A stretch of DNA of 64,000 nucleotides, taken from the NCBI GenBank assembly GCA_027943335.1, contig BSBK01008425.1, positions 248,001 to 312,000 on the forward strand. Reading direction: 5' to 3'. Numbering within the stretch: position 1 is the stretch's first letter; each line of letters begins with the position of its first letter. The notes below the pieces were generated by a model. That model ran no database searches, was not told where the DNA came from, and was given only the letters and a program-made list of their open reading frames with translations. Positions 46,016 to 57,499 of this stretch are shown piece by piece. This DNA comes from Chamaecyparis obtusa. Lineage: Eukaryota; Streptophyta; Pinopsida; Cupressales; Cupressaceae. The position numbers and the translations under genes were made by a program.

Positions 46016-46873
46016 CTATAATCCCAAAAAGTATTTCATTTCTCCAATCATACTCATTTCAAATTCTATCTTCATTTCATCAGCAAATTTGTCACTAGCT
46101 TCATCTTCTCCTCCAAAAATAATGTCATCAACAAAAATAACCAAAACTAACAATCCATTCTCAATTTCTTTTGTGTATAAGTTACTATCAGCTGTTCCTT
46201 TTGTAAATCCCAATTTTAACAAATACTTATCTAATCTAGCATACCAAGTTCTAGGTGCTTGCTTTAGTTTACATACCATGTCTCCTTCTTGAGTCAAAGG
46301 AAAACCTTCAGGTTGCTCAATGTAGACTTCTTCTAATTCACCATTCAGAAATGATGACTTCACATCCATCTGATACACTTTGAATTTCTTAAATGCTGCA
46401 TAAGCCAAAAATATTCTTACTACTTCAAGTCTTGCCACAGGGGCAAAAGTCTCTTCATAGTCAATTCCTTCTTGCTGTGAGTATCCCTTACATACCAATC
46501 TTGCTTTGTTTCTAATTACTTCTCCTTGTTCATTCATCTTGTTCCTAAATAACCATTTAGTTCCAATCACATTTTTGTCTTTAGGTCTAGGGACCAATTC
46601 CCATGTCTTGTTCTTTTCAATCTGATCCAATTCTTCTTTCATAGCTTTAATCCAATGTTCATCTTCACAAGCTTCATTAGTAGACTTAGGTTCAATTTTA
46701 GAAATCAAACATAAATGTACCTTCTTTCTAGTCATAAATCCTCTGTCCAAACTTCCAATAACTTTCTCAACAGGATGATGTCTTGATATATACCTGTTAG
46801 GTGTCATAGTTACTGATCTTTCTTCAACTGTAGATTCTTCTCTATTTTCTTCAGCATGACTTTCATTCAACAA
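46016..46873 (-). pseudogene. Copia-2 reverse transcriptase
   Basis: A 285-codon open stretch covering the reverse transcriptase domain. It reads [80 protein letters not shown] and FVDDIIFGG with the catalytic Asp pair, then GEMKYFLGL before the stop at 46016. A deletion appears to shorten the segment before LKQAPRTWY: Copia-1 has [12 protein letters not shown] here. That could itself impair function. Confidence 0.9.
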
Positions 46874-46918
46874 TTCACTGTTAGTCTCAAAAAATTGTTC
46901 AGTAGTTTCAATGTTAGG

Positions 46919-47992
46919 CTAAGGGTTAGTTCCTTCATTAGATTCATAATCAAGCATTCTTTCCTCAATTTTAAACTTCTCATCAACTTTTACATTTTCA
47001 CTTTCAACAATAGTTTTAGTTCTCTTATTGTAACATCTATATGCTTTTCTTTTCAAAGAATATCCAAGAAAAACTCCTTCATCACTTCTAGGATCAAACT
47101 TTCCTATATCATCATCTCTCTTAATATAACATTTGCTTCCAAAAATTCTAAAATACTTAATTGAGGGTGCATGTCCAAACCATAATTTATAAGGTGTCTT
47201 GTCCGTGTCTGCTCTAATTTGTACTTTGTTCATTGTATATACTGCTATATTCACTGCTTCTCTCCAAAATGTTTTTGCCAAATCACCTTCAAATAACATA
47301 GCTCTAGCTACTTCAGTCACTGATCTGTTCCTTCTTTCTATAATACCATTTTGTTAAGGTGTTCTAGGGGCTGATAACTGTCTCTTAATACCATTTAATT
47401 CACAAAAAGTGTTAAACTCTTTAGATGTAAATTCTCCACCTCTATCAGATCTCAAACATTTAATCCTCATTCCTGATTCATTCTCAACTTTATTCTTGAT
47501 GACCTTAAACTTATCAAATGCTTCAGATTTTTCTTTCAAAAATGCAATCCACATCATTCTTGTAAAATCATCAACAAGAATCATAAAATACCTTTCTCCA
47601 TAGAATCCTCTAGTCCTAGTAGGACCACTTAAGTCTGTATGAACAATCTCCAACTTTTCTATAGATGTGAACTTCTTGCTAGGAAATGAACTCCTTTTCT
47701 GCTCAGCCATCACACATTCCTTGCAAATCATGTTAGTAGGCTTCATAATCTTAGGTAAATCTCTTACTGAAAATGTAGAACTTACTTTCACAATATTATC
47801 AAAGTTTATATCACAAAACCTTCTATGCCATAACCAACTGTCATCAATCTTAGTCATCAAGCATGTCATCTCAGTAGGGTTCAACTGAAATACATTACCT
47901 TTGGTTCTAGATCCAGTTCCAATTAGATTTCCATCTTTATCCTTAATCACACAAGTTTTCTTAGTAAACCAAACTTGATATCCCTTATCCAC
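46919..47992 (-). pseudogene. Copia-2 integrase
   Basis: GAG-pre-integrase and integrase in one frame, broken by a stop at 47354. It reads WLWHRRFCDINFDNIVK, then MICKECVMAEQKRSSF, VHTDLSGPTRTRGFYGERYF and LRSDRGGEFTSKEFNTF (first and second catalytic Asp present). After a stop following APRTP comes QNGIIERRNRSVTE (catalytic Glu present), then AKTFWREAVNIAVYTMNKVQ and GVFLGYSLKRKAYRCYNKRT. A stop after EGTNP (46919) ends it. The catalytic triad looks intact. Confidence 0.87.
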
Positions 47993-47995
47993 TAA

Positions 47996-48331
47996 CTATC
48001 CAACACTCAAAAGATTATGTTTCAATCTATCAACAAAGTAAACATCATCAGTATTAGTCTTTCCATCAAGAGTAATAGATCCTATACCTTTAATCAAACA
48101 AGGTGCATTGTTACCAACTCTAACAACTCCTCCATCATAATTGTTAAACTTTATGAATTTTCCTTTATCACCAGTCATATGATGTGAACAACCACTGTCT
48201 ATAATCCAATCAACTTTCTTTTCAACTTGGGAAACTAAGGCTTTTTCTTCTTTAATATCAGATTGAAAATTTTCTTCCTTAATTGCTACAAATCCTATGT
48301 CATCAAAGTTATCATTATCACTGTCACTCAA
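47996..48331 (-). pseudogene. Copia-2 protease
   Basis: Encodes the aspartic protease WIIDSGCSHHMTGDKGKFIK with an intact active site, then VVRVGNNAPCLIKGIGSITL and DDVYFVDRLKHNLLSVG before a stop. One codon later the frame continues in the next segment (MDKGYQVWF). The stop probably replaces a Gln of the LLSVGQL motif, as expected from a C-to-T change. Confidence 0.85.
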
Positions 48332-48345
48332 ATGTCTTTCAATTC

Positions 48346-49302
48346 CTACTTCAATTTATTCATCATTTGCATATCACATTCTTTAGATCTTCTAAGCTTA
48401 AAATTGTTTCTATACTTCTTAACTCTCTTAAGACACTTAGATGCAAAATGACCATATTCTTGACATGTCCAACATTTAAAAATTTTCTTACCATCTGGTT
48501 CTCTTTTCACAAGCAAGGCAATACCTTCTTCAATCTTTTTATCTTCATCAGATTTGGATCTGCTACTGCTGGCATAATCTCCATTCACACTTGTACTTCT
48601 AGACAAAGTAGGTCTGATGCTAAGAGCACTAAATGCTATCTCCACTCTAGGTAGTTCTCCTAATAATCTCAAATTCATCTTTGTTGCTTCCAATCTTCCA
48701 AGAAGGGTCTCTCTTGAAAAGTTTGGTGTACAAGGTATCACTTGTTCAATCATTTGTGTAGTCTGCCTGAATACCGGTGTCAAGGTTCTCAAAATCTTCC
48801 ATATTACTTCATTCTCTATCTTTTCACCTCCATAAGACTTTATTCCTGCAACAATTTCTAACATCCTACCAATATAGCTTCTAACATATTCATCTCTCAT
48901 CATTCTTATGTCTTCAAATGCAAAAATCCAATTATGTAACCTAGCTTTCTTTGCATGTTCATCACCTTCAAAAGTAGAATATAAAGCTTTCCAAATATCA
49001 TGAGATTTAGTTAAACCTTTTACCTGACTGTATTCATTCTCTGGAAGTGCTGATAAAAGTGCTTCTCTTGCAAGTATGTTACACATAAATAGATCTACCT
49101 CATCTTTAGAACTTGTTTCAAGATTGTCTTCTTCAATTATAGTCCTTTCATTCTTTGTAATCAACCAATAACCTGGTCCTAAACACAAGAGATGTGTTTT
49201 CATCTTTTCTTTCCAGCTGTCAAAATTTACTCCATCAAAATTAGGGCTTTCTTTCTTGAAATTCACTATAGATCTCCTTAAATTGTTAAACTTCTCTTTC
49301 AA
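48346..49302 (-). CDS. Copia-2 gag (intact frame of 318 codons)
   Basis: Starts MKEKFNNLRRSIVNFKKES on the minus strand, shortly after the primer site. It shows the copia gag opening FDGVNFDSWKEKMKTHLLCL, a central helical domain (KALYSTFEGDEHAKKARLHN) and a complete CCHC zinc knuckle, CWTCQEYGHFASKC, near its C-terminus. It would form the virus-like particle and package the RNA. The frame ends at 48346 with a stop. The polyprotein continues into protease from 48331 in a different frame, so either a frameshift mutation or a gag-pol boundary lies here. Confidence 0.85.
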   Translation of the reverse strand: MKEKFNNLRRSIVNFKKESPNFDGVNFDSWKEKMKTHLLCLGPGYWLITKNERTIIEEDNLETSSKDEVDLFMCNILAREALLSALPENEYSQVKGLTKSHDIWKALYSTFEGDEHAKKARLHNWIFAFEDIRMMRDEYVRSYIGRMLEIVAGIKSYGGEKIENEVIWKILRTLTPVFRQTTQMIEQVIPCTPNFSRETLLGRLEATKMNLRLLGELPRVEIAFSALSIRPTLSRSTSVNGDYASSSRSKSDEDKKIEEGIALLVKREPDGKKIFKCWTCQEYGHFASKCLKRVKKYRNNFKLRRSKECDMQMMNKLK

Positions 49303-49310
49303 GGACCTGC

Positions 49311-49325
49311 CACTCTGATACCAAT
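49311..49325 (-). other. Copia-2 primer-binding site
   Basis: The minus strand reads ATTGGTATCAGAGTGGC right after the 5' LTR. It matches the initiator tRNA-Met complement. Confidence 0.88.
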
Positions 49326-50535
49326 TGTTAGAAAGTAAAGACCACCAAGATAACTAAGAGGGGGGGGGGGTGAATCATTTATCTAATAGTTAAACCATTT
49401 ATCAACATTAACTTCATTATCAACTTCAATAGCTTTAAACCATATAATTAATGCAGTAACCAACCATAGAAAGATAATCATACACAATGACACAATAACA
49501 CAAGATATGTTAACTAGGGAACCTCTTGATCAAAGAGTAAACCCCGGTGGGAATGATGCCCACAAAATGATGCACTAATATGAAAGTTCCTTGTTAGAGG
49601 ATGGACCCTGTTAGGAGTCTTATGAAATACATTTAGTACATATGAATCTCTATTAGGAGATTTTGAATCCCTGTTAAAAGATTCTAACCCTGTTAGGAGT
49701 TATGGAAGACATAAGGACCCACTGCCCAAATAGCTTCAAGGCAAGATCTTTGAACTCACTGTCCAACAGATCTTAGGATTATTCAATAGGATAATATGAA
49801 ATATGTTACCTCCTTCACACTATGCCAAAACCGCACTCTCTGCTACACAAGATCACAAATCCAAATCTCTGTACTTTGCAAGTCTTCCTTCATCATTGAA
49901 TTAGCTCTTTTCTTCACTTCATGCATACATTTGCATCAAAAATTTCACAACTTCATATCACAACTATTAAAATCCTCTCATAATAAGGAAAACATTCCTT
50001 CCTTTATACCACACTCAAATAATTACAAATGAGTCGGCATGTAAATGCAAAATAATAATTTCAACATGCTACATCAAAATTACATAAAACTGTCAGCTTC
50101 CGGATACAATAACTTTCCAATCATGTGACCTTGAAGTTTTCACTATGAACCACGTCACCACCAATGAGTCTCAAACTTCCCTTTAACTATGCAGAATTAG
50201 ATTTCATCCTGGTTAGGAGATATCCTTCAATTACCAAAAACCGCTACACAGGAATACTACCAGAATACTGCTTCCACCAAAATGCTTATAGCTTTCATGA
50301 ATAAATGAATTTCTTTTTTTGCTCTTAACCATAGGCTAATAACACAACAAAGAACATACCATCAACTACACATAACTCAATCTACAATATAACATGTGCG
50401 CAAAACAAAACTGTGCCTACTTTTCTGCTAAACTCCAGAATATCACTATGTTGGCATCAATGACAATCATAGTCATGAATGAAACAACCACTGCTACAGA
50501 ATGACTACCAATGGCTTCAACATTCATTCCTAACA
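49326..50535 (-). repeat. Copia-2 5' LTR
   Basis: A 1210-bp LTR, the partner of 43594-44806. Most differences are transitions, plus a shorter G-run. That suggests a relatively young insertion. Confidence 0.93.
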
Positions 50536-50916
50536 AATCTTTGATCTGTACACTATTCTTCACATACTTTTAACTGTATCTATGAGTCTTCGCTCTTTCA
50601 CTATCATGATCAACATTCTCTTTGTCTTTGATCTCCTCTTATAATTTCTTGACCTAATAGGGGTTTCTCAATCTTCCATAAACTATTTTTCTAATTTGAT
50701 GTCATCCTTGTTCATCACCTTTTATTTTCTTTCCACCACTAACACTTATCGATAACTCTTCCTTTATGTCGATAACACTTTTTGATAGTATCTTATGTCA
50801 ATAAGTCTTTCCTTAATTTATTGATATACTAAATGTTATTTTCCAACAATGACATCCTTCGCAAAATCATCATTGATTGCCTGATAATTACTTGGTGAGT
50901 ATTTTTTTAAGTAACA
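50536..50916 (-). repeat. Element E 5' LTR, right part
   Basis: Begins with AATCT, the second Copia-2 target duplication copy (one mismatch to GATCT). It then matches 37095-37475 and ends AAGTAACA. One base later the Gypsy-2 LTR starts. Confidence 0.85.
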
Positions 50917-50917
50917 C

Positions 50918-52078
50918 TGTATGCAAATTAAATTATCAATCCTAGAAATGAAATACTAACTAAATTAAGCTATTAAATCAATCTAAAATGCACCATAATG
51001 AAGATTACAAGGATTGAAATGAAATAAAAAACAAGAGGTTTACCTTCAGTCACCCATGTAGCTTGTTTCCATTGTCCTCCTAGCCTTGATTTATTGGATT
51101 TGGTGACCTCTCAGATTTCCAAATGTGTTCCTTTTTCCCAAGAGGCTTCCAAAGTGTGGATATTTTGATGATATGTATGCAAAACTAGCCTAAATCTAGA
51201 TTGCCTTATGTTATGATAGTGAATGCAAACATGATGAATGGAAATGATATGCAAATGCTTAAGATAATGTTAAAATAGCTTGATTTCTTGGATGCTTGAA
51301 TGCTTGAATTCTTGAAATCACTATTGCTATTAGGCTCTCAAACGAAGAGGAACGATCCTTTTATACGATTTTGGCGGAATCAAACCTAGGTGGCAAGATC
51401 TAAGGGTGGAGATTGAAAGGTGGACAATCCTAGGGTTGAAATTGACTTGGTTGGAGGGGTTGAGAGAAATGAGGATGTAGTTGGAATGTGAGAGAAGGAA
51501 TAGGAGGGATGTTCCTCCTACATTGGCAAAGAGTAGTGAAAGATAGAAGAGAAAGACACATGTCAAGTGTCTCACAAAGACCCTTGAGAAGAAGGTGGGA
51601 AGACATTTTACCCATAAGGACTCTTGGAACAAGTGTCCCATGAGTCATCTTTGACTCCTTGAGGTGGCCATAGAAGCTCCTTAGGAATAGGGAATGTGTT
51701 TTTGAGAAAGTTTGGAAGAAGACATGTGGTCACGAGACCAAGTCTTATGAGGCCACATAGCCCTTAAGAATAGGACATGTGTTTGTGAGGATAATGACTT
51801 ATTAATAATTAATAAAAATTAATTACTTTAGCCAAGGTGATGTGTGAGGTGAGTAGGTCTATGAGATGGACTAAAGGACTTAGTCATATAGTGATTGTGT
51901 AATTGATTAATTCATTAAATCACTTTTAATAGGACTAATTAGAGGAATTTGGATAAGAAGAATAATATAAAGTGAATATACTAATAAATTGAATAATTTA
52001 TTTAATAATAGAGGAAATAAATATTAATTAGATAATAAATATTTAATTAATTTATCAAGCTAATTTTAAGTGTATACA
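50918..52078 (-). repeat. Gypsy-2 3' LTR
   Basis: Starts TGTATGCAAATT and ends GTGTATACA on the + strand, giving TGTA...TACA ends like Gypsy-1. A minus-strand TATA box, TATAAAAGG, lies at 51357-51365. The last part is AT-rich and ends like the Gypsy-1 LTR (TTTTAAGTGTATACA against TTTAAGTGTCTACA). Only one LTR is visible, so the left boundary rests on the TG end and the adjoining Element E LTR. Confidence 0.8.
51357..51365 (-). promoter_or_regulatory. TATA box in Gypsy-2 LTR
   Basis: TATAAAAGG on the minus strand. It is well placed inside the LTR for a genomic transcript. Confidence 0.55.
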
Positions 52079-52372
52079 TTTTTCCCCTCTTTGAAATAAT
52101 GTGCTAGTCTCATTGATTCAAAGAAAAAATCAAGCATTTTTCCCCTGCCCCAGATGAAAGCATTTTTGCCCTGCCCTAGATGATGCCCTAGACATAAGTG
52201 ACACTAGCATGCCCCCTCGAGAGATTGGTTGAAAATTTTATAATGATTTTTTTTAATGTTGTTGATGATTAATCTCATGAAAAGAATTGGAAGAAATGAG
52301 TGTGAAAATGGAGTGACATAAGGATTATGGTAGCTAGGGTCCACACACCAAGCAAAGTGGGTCAACAAGCTA

Positions 52373-52382
52373 TATATAGGGG
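52373..52382 (+). promoter_or_regulatory. TATA box of the antisense PMD gene
   Basis: The + strand reads GCTATATATAGGGG about 295 bp inside the Gypsy-2 LTR end and about 90 bp before a candidate start codon at 52464. It is oriented opposite to the retrotransposon, so it would give the PMD gene its own promoter. This is inferred from sequence only. Confidence 0.5.
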
Positions 52383-52463
52383 TCAAAGGGTCCAATAGAT
52401 AATCATTGGTACACTTTTCATTGTGAGAGCATAACTATGGAGAGAAGAGTGTTGAGCTAATCA

Positions 52464-55259
52464 AGATGTCATTCCCACTTACAGATCACCGATTTGAGCA
52501 CGTCCGTCGCTTTTAAAGACCACCCGATTTAGGAGATCTAGTAGGTGATTCGATCCTCCTTTATGATTTGGCATGATTGAGACTAGGTTTTTAGCATGTT
52601 TTAGGTAGATTCAACCTACAGATAGGTAGGAAAAATCTTTGTTCAACTCTGTATGATGAATGCGTAGTTGCGGCACATGTATGCGCAACCAAATGGTATG
52701 TTTGCGCAACAAACTACTAAAACTGCGCATACATGTGGGATACTTGTGCATGAATTTTTTGAAATTGGGGGGCTGCACATTTACTAAATAAATGTGTGCA
52801 AACATGGTTCTATGCATTTGTCCAAATTGGTGGCGTATTTGTTTAGGGTAATTGCACATATGTTATATATGTGCATTTGTGAGGGGATGCTGCACATGCA
52901 TTTTTCTGTGGTGCGTATTCATTTTAGGAAATAAAAAATTGTAAATGATCAGGTTAATTAGGTCAAACCATAGGTTGATAGGTTTATGTGATCTATTGGT
53001 GAGGTTTTTATATCATTTTGAAGGTAGGCAACATCGTAGCATGGTCGCTAGTCAATCGACCTGATTAGATAATTGATAGAATTATCCATTTAGACATGTG
53101 ATAAACATGTGCTTGATTTAGATAGAGGATAAACAAATAGATCAATATGTTATAAACCTAATAGTTTGTTTTTTTGGTTGATTATGATAGGAGGATATCA
53201 TTGATGTTCTGATGTCATGGGATAGATATCCCATCACACAGAATCTGAGGCCAACATTTTCAGAGACAGACATATTACTGATAGGGGCTACAGGGTTGTA
53301 TCATGGTATTTATACACTAGAGATTCAAGCGGATCTAGGGATGTTGATAGAATTGGTAGAGTGGTGGCACTCCGAGATGAGTACCTTCCATCTTCCGACA
53401 AGGGAGATGACAATTACCCTAGAAGATGTATATTGCATCCACTGGCTGCCCATCACAGGAGAGTTGGTGTAGTATGGTAGGCACGATAGCTTGGCGGAGT
53501 GTAGAGCTGTGTTTGGAGATGATGAGATTGATGAGACCAAGATCATTTGGGAGGATATGTTGGATTTGTACGAGCCTCTCCCTATAGTATTGGCTGGTGC
53601 GATCACTAGATATGTCTGTCCAGATCAACGATCACATGGTTTTGTGATTGGATGGGGTCACACTTTATAGAGGATGATGGAGGATAAGACCTAATGTGCT
53701 TGGGGTGTGTGCCTACTAGCACACTTGTATCATGGCCTTCACCAAGTGGTGTACCAAAGGGGTGCATCTTTATCAGTAGGAGTTACATTACTGCATGTAT
53801 GGGTGTGGGAGCACATTGTGATCACACAACCAGTGGCGATGTGATTCTAGGGCACTGACTAGCCCTTCATATTTTCATATGCATCAATTTAGTCTCAGCA
53901 TAAGATGGGACAACTTGAGTTTTGGAGACATGCTTTTGATACTATTTATACTATGATATGGAAGCCATATATTGACTGCGAGCCTTGGGAGGATGAGTGA
54001 AAGCTATATTTTTGTTTCGAGTCCAGGTGGTTAATTGGGCGGACACCCTTTATCATAGAGAGGAAACTTGTAGGCTGAGATCTTAGATAGTTCGACAAGA
54101 TTTAGGGGATGCTCCAGGGAATGATAGAGTTTTCATGCACACATTAGGAGAGGTAGGATTGGGGCCCCATGGTATCTTTTGAGATTGCTTGAAGGGAGTT
54201 TTTGGACATGCCATTTGAGACATGGTTGATGAGATAGGGGGTGGTCGATCCATGTATGACTAATGATTATGACAGGTATGTAAGAGACCACCCCTTCTCC
54301 AGGTTGACATATCCGATAGAGAGGCCACCATGATGAGACATGGGAGAGGGCATGAGGGATAGGAGATGGGGGAGAGGTCAAAGAGGTAGAGGGAGAGATG
54401 GTGGAGGTGGTGGTGGTGGTGGTGGTCCTGATGGAGGGAGAGGAGATAGAGGAAGACCTCAGATGAGAGGTGGAGGAGTATGACTGCGGGGACTCATGCC
54501 ACCCCTAGAGAGATAGGTACCTAGGCCACAACCTGCAAGATATAGGAAGGTGCCCCAGCACAAGAAAATGCTGCATTACAGACATAGGTACAAATACAAG
54601 TACCAACATAGGTACATGCACCAACATAGGATATACAAGTATAGGGTGCATAGGTGTAGGATGAGAATATGTTTGACATAGCTGTAGAGGATTCTCATAT
54701 GTCAGATATAGGTGTATAGGAGGAGAAGGTAGCTATGGATGTGGGGGGCCAGGACCCATACTTAAAGAGGGAGGCTCAAGAGGAGGATATAGATATTGAC
54801 GCATTGCTAGTCAGACTAGAAATGACATAGGTACAAGTGGACCATGTCCCCAGACTGGAGAGGTGAGTGGAGAGGTTAGAGGTAGAGCTGAGATTAGAGT
54901 GAAACTCAACCATAGAGTGACTAGGTGAGGTGGACACCTTATTAGATGAGCTCGAGTCAACACAGGCCTTGGGACCTCATGCATATAGTTTATGAATGAT
55001 GATGAGAGATGGTAGGGAGATCACCTACTAGAAGGAGGTATACAGACATGTTGTCCCAAGAGATTAGTGGATAGGGAGCTTCCGAGAGAGTTCCTATGTA
55101 GTGTGAACATCAGTGCATAGAAAGGGATTAGGTGCTAGTGGGGCCATAGTCTCACGTCCTCCTAGACCATCCATAGGTTCAGGTGACCCAGATGCAGCAG
55201 GGCCTTCCACAACGTCACAAAGACATAGGCAAACTAAGTCAGGGGGCAGTGGCTCTTAG
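52464..55259 (+). pseudogene. Antisense plant mobile domain (PMD) gene in Gypsy-2
   Basis: A decayed PMD protein gene (MAIN/MAIL-like family; in plants linked to silencing and genome stability, with many copies carried by transposons). A candidate first exon starts at 52464 (MSFPLTDHRFEHVRR). A possible intron ends near 53190 (TATGATAG, then GAGGATAT). The PMD proper reads SWDRYPITQNLRP, ELVEWWHSEMSTFHLPTREM, TITLEDVYCIHWLPITGELV, LLHVWVWEHIV, RHAFDTIYTMIWKPYIDCEP and RWLIGRTPFIIERKL. Then come an Arg/Gly-rich stretch (54360-54480), an acidic coiled-coil-like tail and a C-terminus ending SGGSGS at 55259. About 25 stops, mostly TAG/TGA where Gln, Arg or Trp fit, and one net frameshift inactivate it. 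Confidence 0.8.
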
Positions 55260-57425
55260 ACATTTTGTATACACTTTTGTATTTGTATCATTGTATCATG
55301 ATATATTTATAGACTTGTTGGAAACATTATTATATATGATATATCATTGGACAATTGGACATTGTATTATTGTTTTTATGGACTTTCTGATTGATGACAA
55401 ACATACTATGATGGACTTTCCTATGATACATTTCTATTATGGTTTATACATGTGGCTACTGACATAAGTAGGATGTGATGATTTATTTGATATGCATTTT
55501 ACTTATGAACTATCATGTGATGATTGTCTGCCTATGATGCTACTTAGAATAATGATTATGTTATGTGATGGTTTAATTAATGTTATGTATATAGATGAAT
55601 GAATTTTTAAACTATGTAATTGAAAATATAAAAATATGTGGTGAATAAATGATTTTATAATGATAATGAATGTGATGCTTATATACATAATGATTAAGTT
55701 GAAAATGACAATATAACTGAATGAACATGTAATTGTTGATAATGAAATATATGGAATGCATAATGGATATATAAAATAATTTGACAAATGCTAATAAAAC
55801 ATAATATGACAATGGGATAATGAGTGAAAATATGTAACTAAAATGATTTGAAAATGTATTTTTGATATAGAATGAATATGTATAATTGAGAAATGATGAC
55901 GATAATAAAATAAGATAAAATAAGGAAAGATGATAATAATATGCCACTAAATAATCTAAAAATGTATTCAAGACAGAATGGGTATGTACAAATGACAAAT
56001 GATAAGATAATACAATAAAATAAGATGATGATGATGATAATATATGTAATGAACAATGTGTCTCATTATGATAAATTGGTAAATGATGAAAATTGAATAT
56101 GTAGAATTAATAATGCAACATGAAACCTATGTTTTTAATGCCAGTTGTCCTAAATTTTAATAACAATATGTCCAACATGAGAAGAATGGATAAATAAATT
56201 AGATGAGATTATAAGAAAGAAGTCCTACAAAACCCTATAAAAGGAGCACTATATGCAAGAGGATCTGAATGAAATGCAAAATGAAATATGAAATGAATAT
56301 CTCCACAACTTCATGAAACATCTTAGATCATGGTAACATAAATTTGTTTATCATCATTGAGCTTGTTATGTTGTGAGAAAATGAAAGCATCATGGTATAA
56401 TTAAACCAGGATGACCCGAGCATTTGTTACATGGATTTTAATATAGCAAGCTTGACAACCATCTAAGTATAATTAAACTAAGATGACTTGAGTTTCACTT
56501 GCATAATAGACAAGGAATATTCTCCCCACCATCGAGAAATAAATATTTGGAGTCAAGGTATGTGTGGCACGTCACTATTAATAGCATTTTCATAACAACA
56601 GAAACTATGTGATTCAATGCTTATTAAATTGATGAAGGCAACTATGCATAGACACCCCAATTACTTGTTCCTTCGACTTCATCGGAAAATACCCCACAAA
56701 CAACAATCAAAGAAAACTATCATACTCCATCCTGGCTATTCTAATCAATTTCATATGGGATTTTTAAACTCATGTCAAGGATATCCTAGAATACAATAGG
56801 AAATATGATAACAATGAAATCTAAATATGAATGCATAATCTATAACAATCATTCTAACATGTCTGCCATGAATATACATTTCTTTCCAAAAGATGTTGTT
56901 AATTTTGTTGATCTGATGAGGCGATGCACGAATGTTCCAAATGTATAGACAAGCATTCATGTTTGAAAGATATATCACATGTTACAAGTTATTATCAAGA
57001 TATCATTGTGTAAGAGATTTTGATTATGTTTATTTATCTCGTGAAAATACTCCATTTTGTCCTCTATGAGTCATGACTATCATAGATCCACTTCCCAAAC
57101 TAGGTCAAGGACATGCCCCCAGCTAGGTGATGGACTGACTTATTATGGAGGAGGAAAGACACACAAACTAGGATGAAGACCAAAACACTAGACTAAGCTA
57201 TGGTGGGGTTTTATTATGAATTTATACATTTGATGGGATACTATGGGCTACCTATTTTATTATGGATATATACACTGGGAGAGATGCTTTGGAATATCCA
57301 TTTTATTGTGGTTATATATATTGGGCGAAACGCTAGAAGAATCCTAATAGAGAGAGGAGCTAACTTGTCACAAATGGCATCTTTTTTTGGGTTTTCAACA
57401 TGTTTTTATTGCAATTTTTCCATTG

Positions 57426-57499
<74 letters not shown>

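Larger units (their letters stand above)
43594..50535 (-). mobile_element. Copia-2: near-complete Ty1/copia retrotransposon
   Basis: A 6.9-kb minus-strand copia inserted in the 5' LTR of Element E. LTRs are 43594-44806 (3') and 49326-50535 (5'), and they look very similar. Target duplications are GATCT (43589-43593) and AATCT (50536-50540), with one mismatch. On the minus strand the primer site TGGTATCAGAGTGG starts 2 bp after the 5' LTR, and a purine tract, AATGGGGGAGAT, abuts the 3' LTR. Gag, protease, integrase, reverse transcriptase and RNase H follow in order, with only a handful of stops. It is the least decayed element in the window. Confidence 0.93.
36450..50916 (-). mobile_element. 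Element E: non-autonomous LTR element with two ORFs and no pol
   Basis: A minus-strand LTR element of about 7.5 kb once the nested Copia-2 is removed. The 3' LTR is 36450-37475. The 5' LTR is 42950-43593 plus 50541-50916. A purine tract, AAAGGGGGAGAT, abuts the 3' LTR, and a primer site, TGGTATCAAAGAG, follows the 5' LTR. The internal 5.5 kb encodes a coiled-coil/zinc-knuckle protein (42882-41560) and a long charged protein (41130-37560). I find no trace of protease DSG, integrase, YVDD or RNase H motifs. It must have used enzymes of an autonomous relative, likely a copia given the LTR and primer-site similarity. Confidence 0.8.

Noticed and set aside
54133..54381. Minus-strand frame of 82 codons
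   Set aside because: It is a shadow of the + strand PMD pseudogene, whose frame carries family motifs.
55503..56056. Long overlapping minus-strand frames rich in Ile, Tyr, Phe and Ser
   Set aside because: They arise from C-poor AT-rich sequence and carry no recognisable motif.
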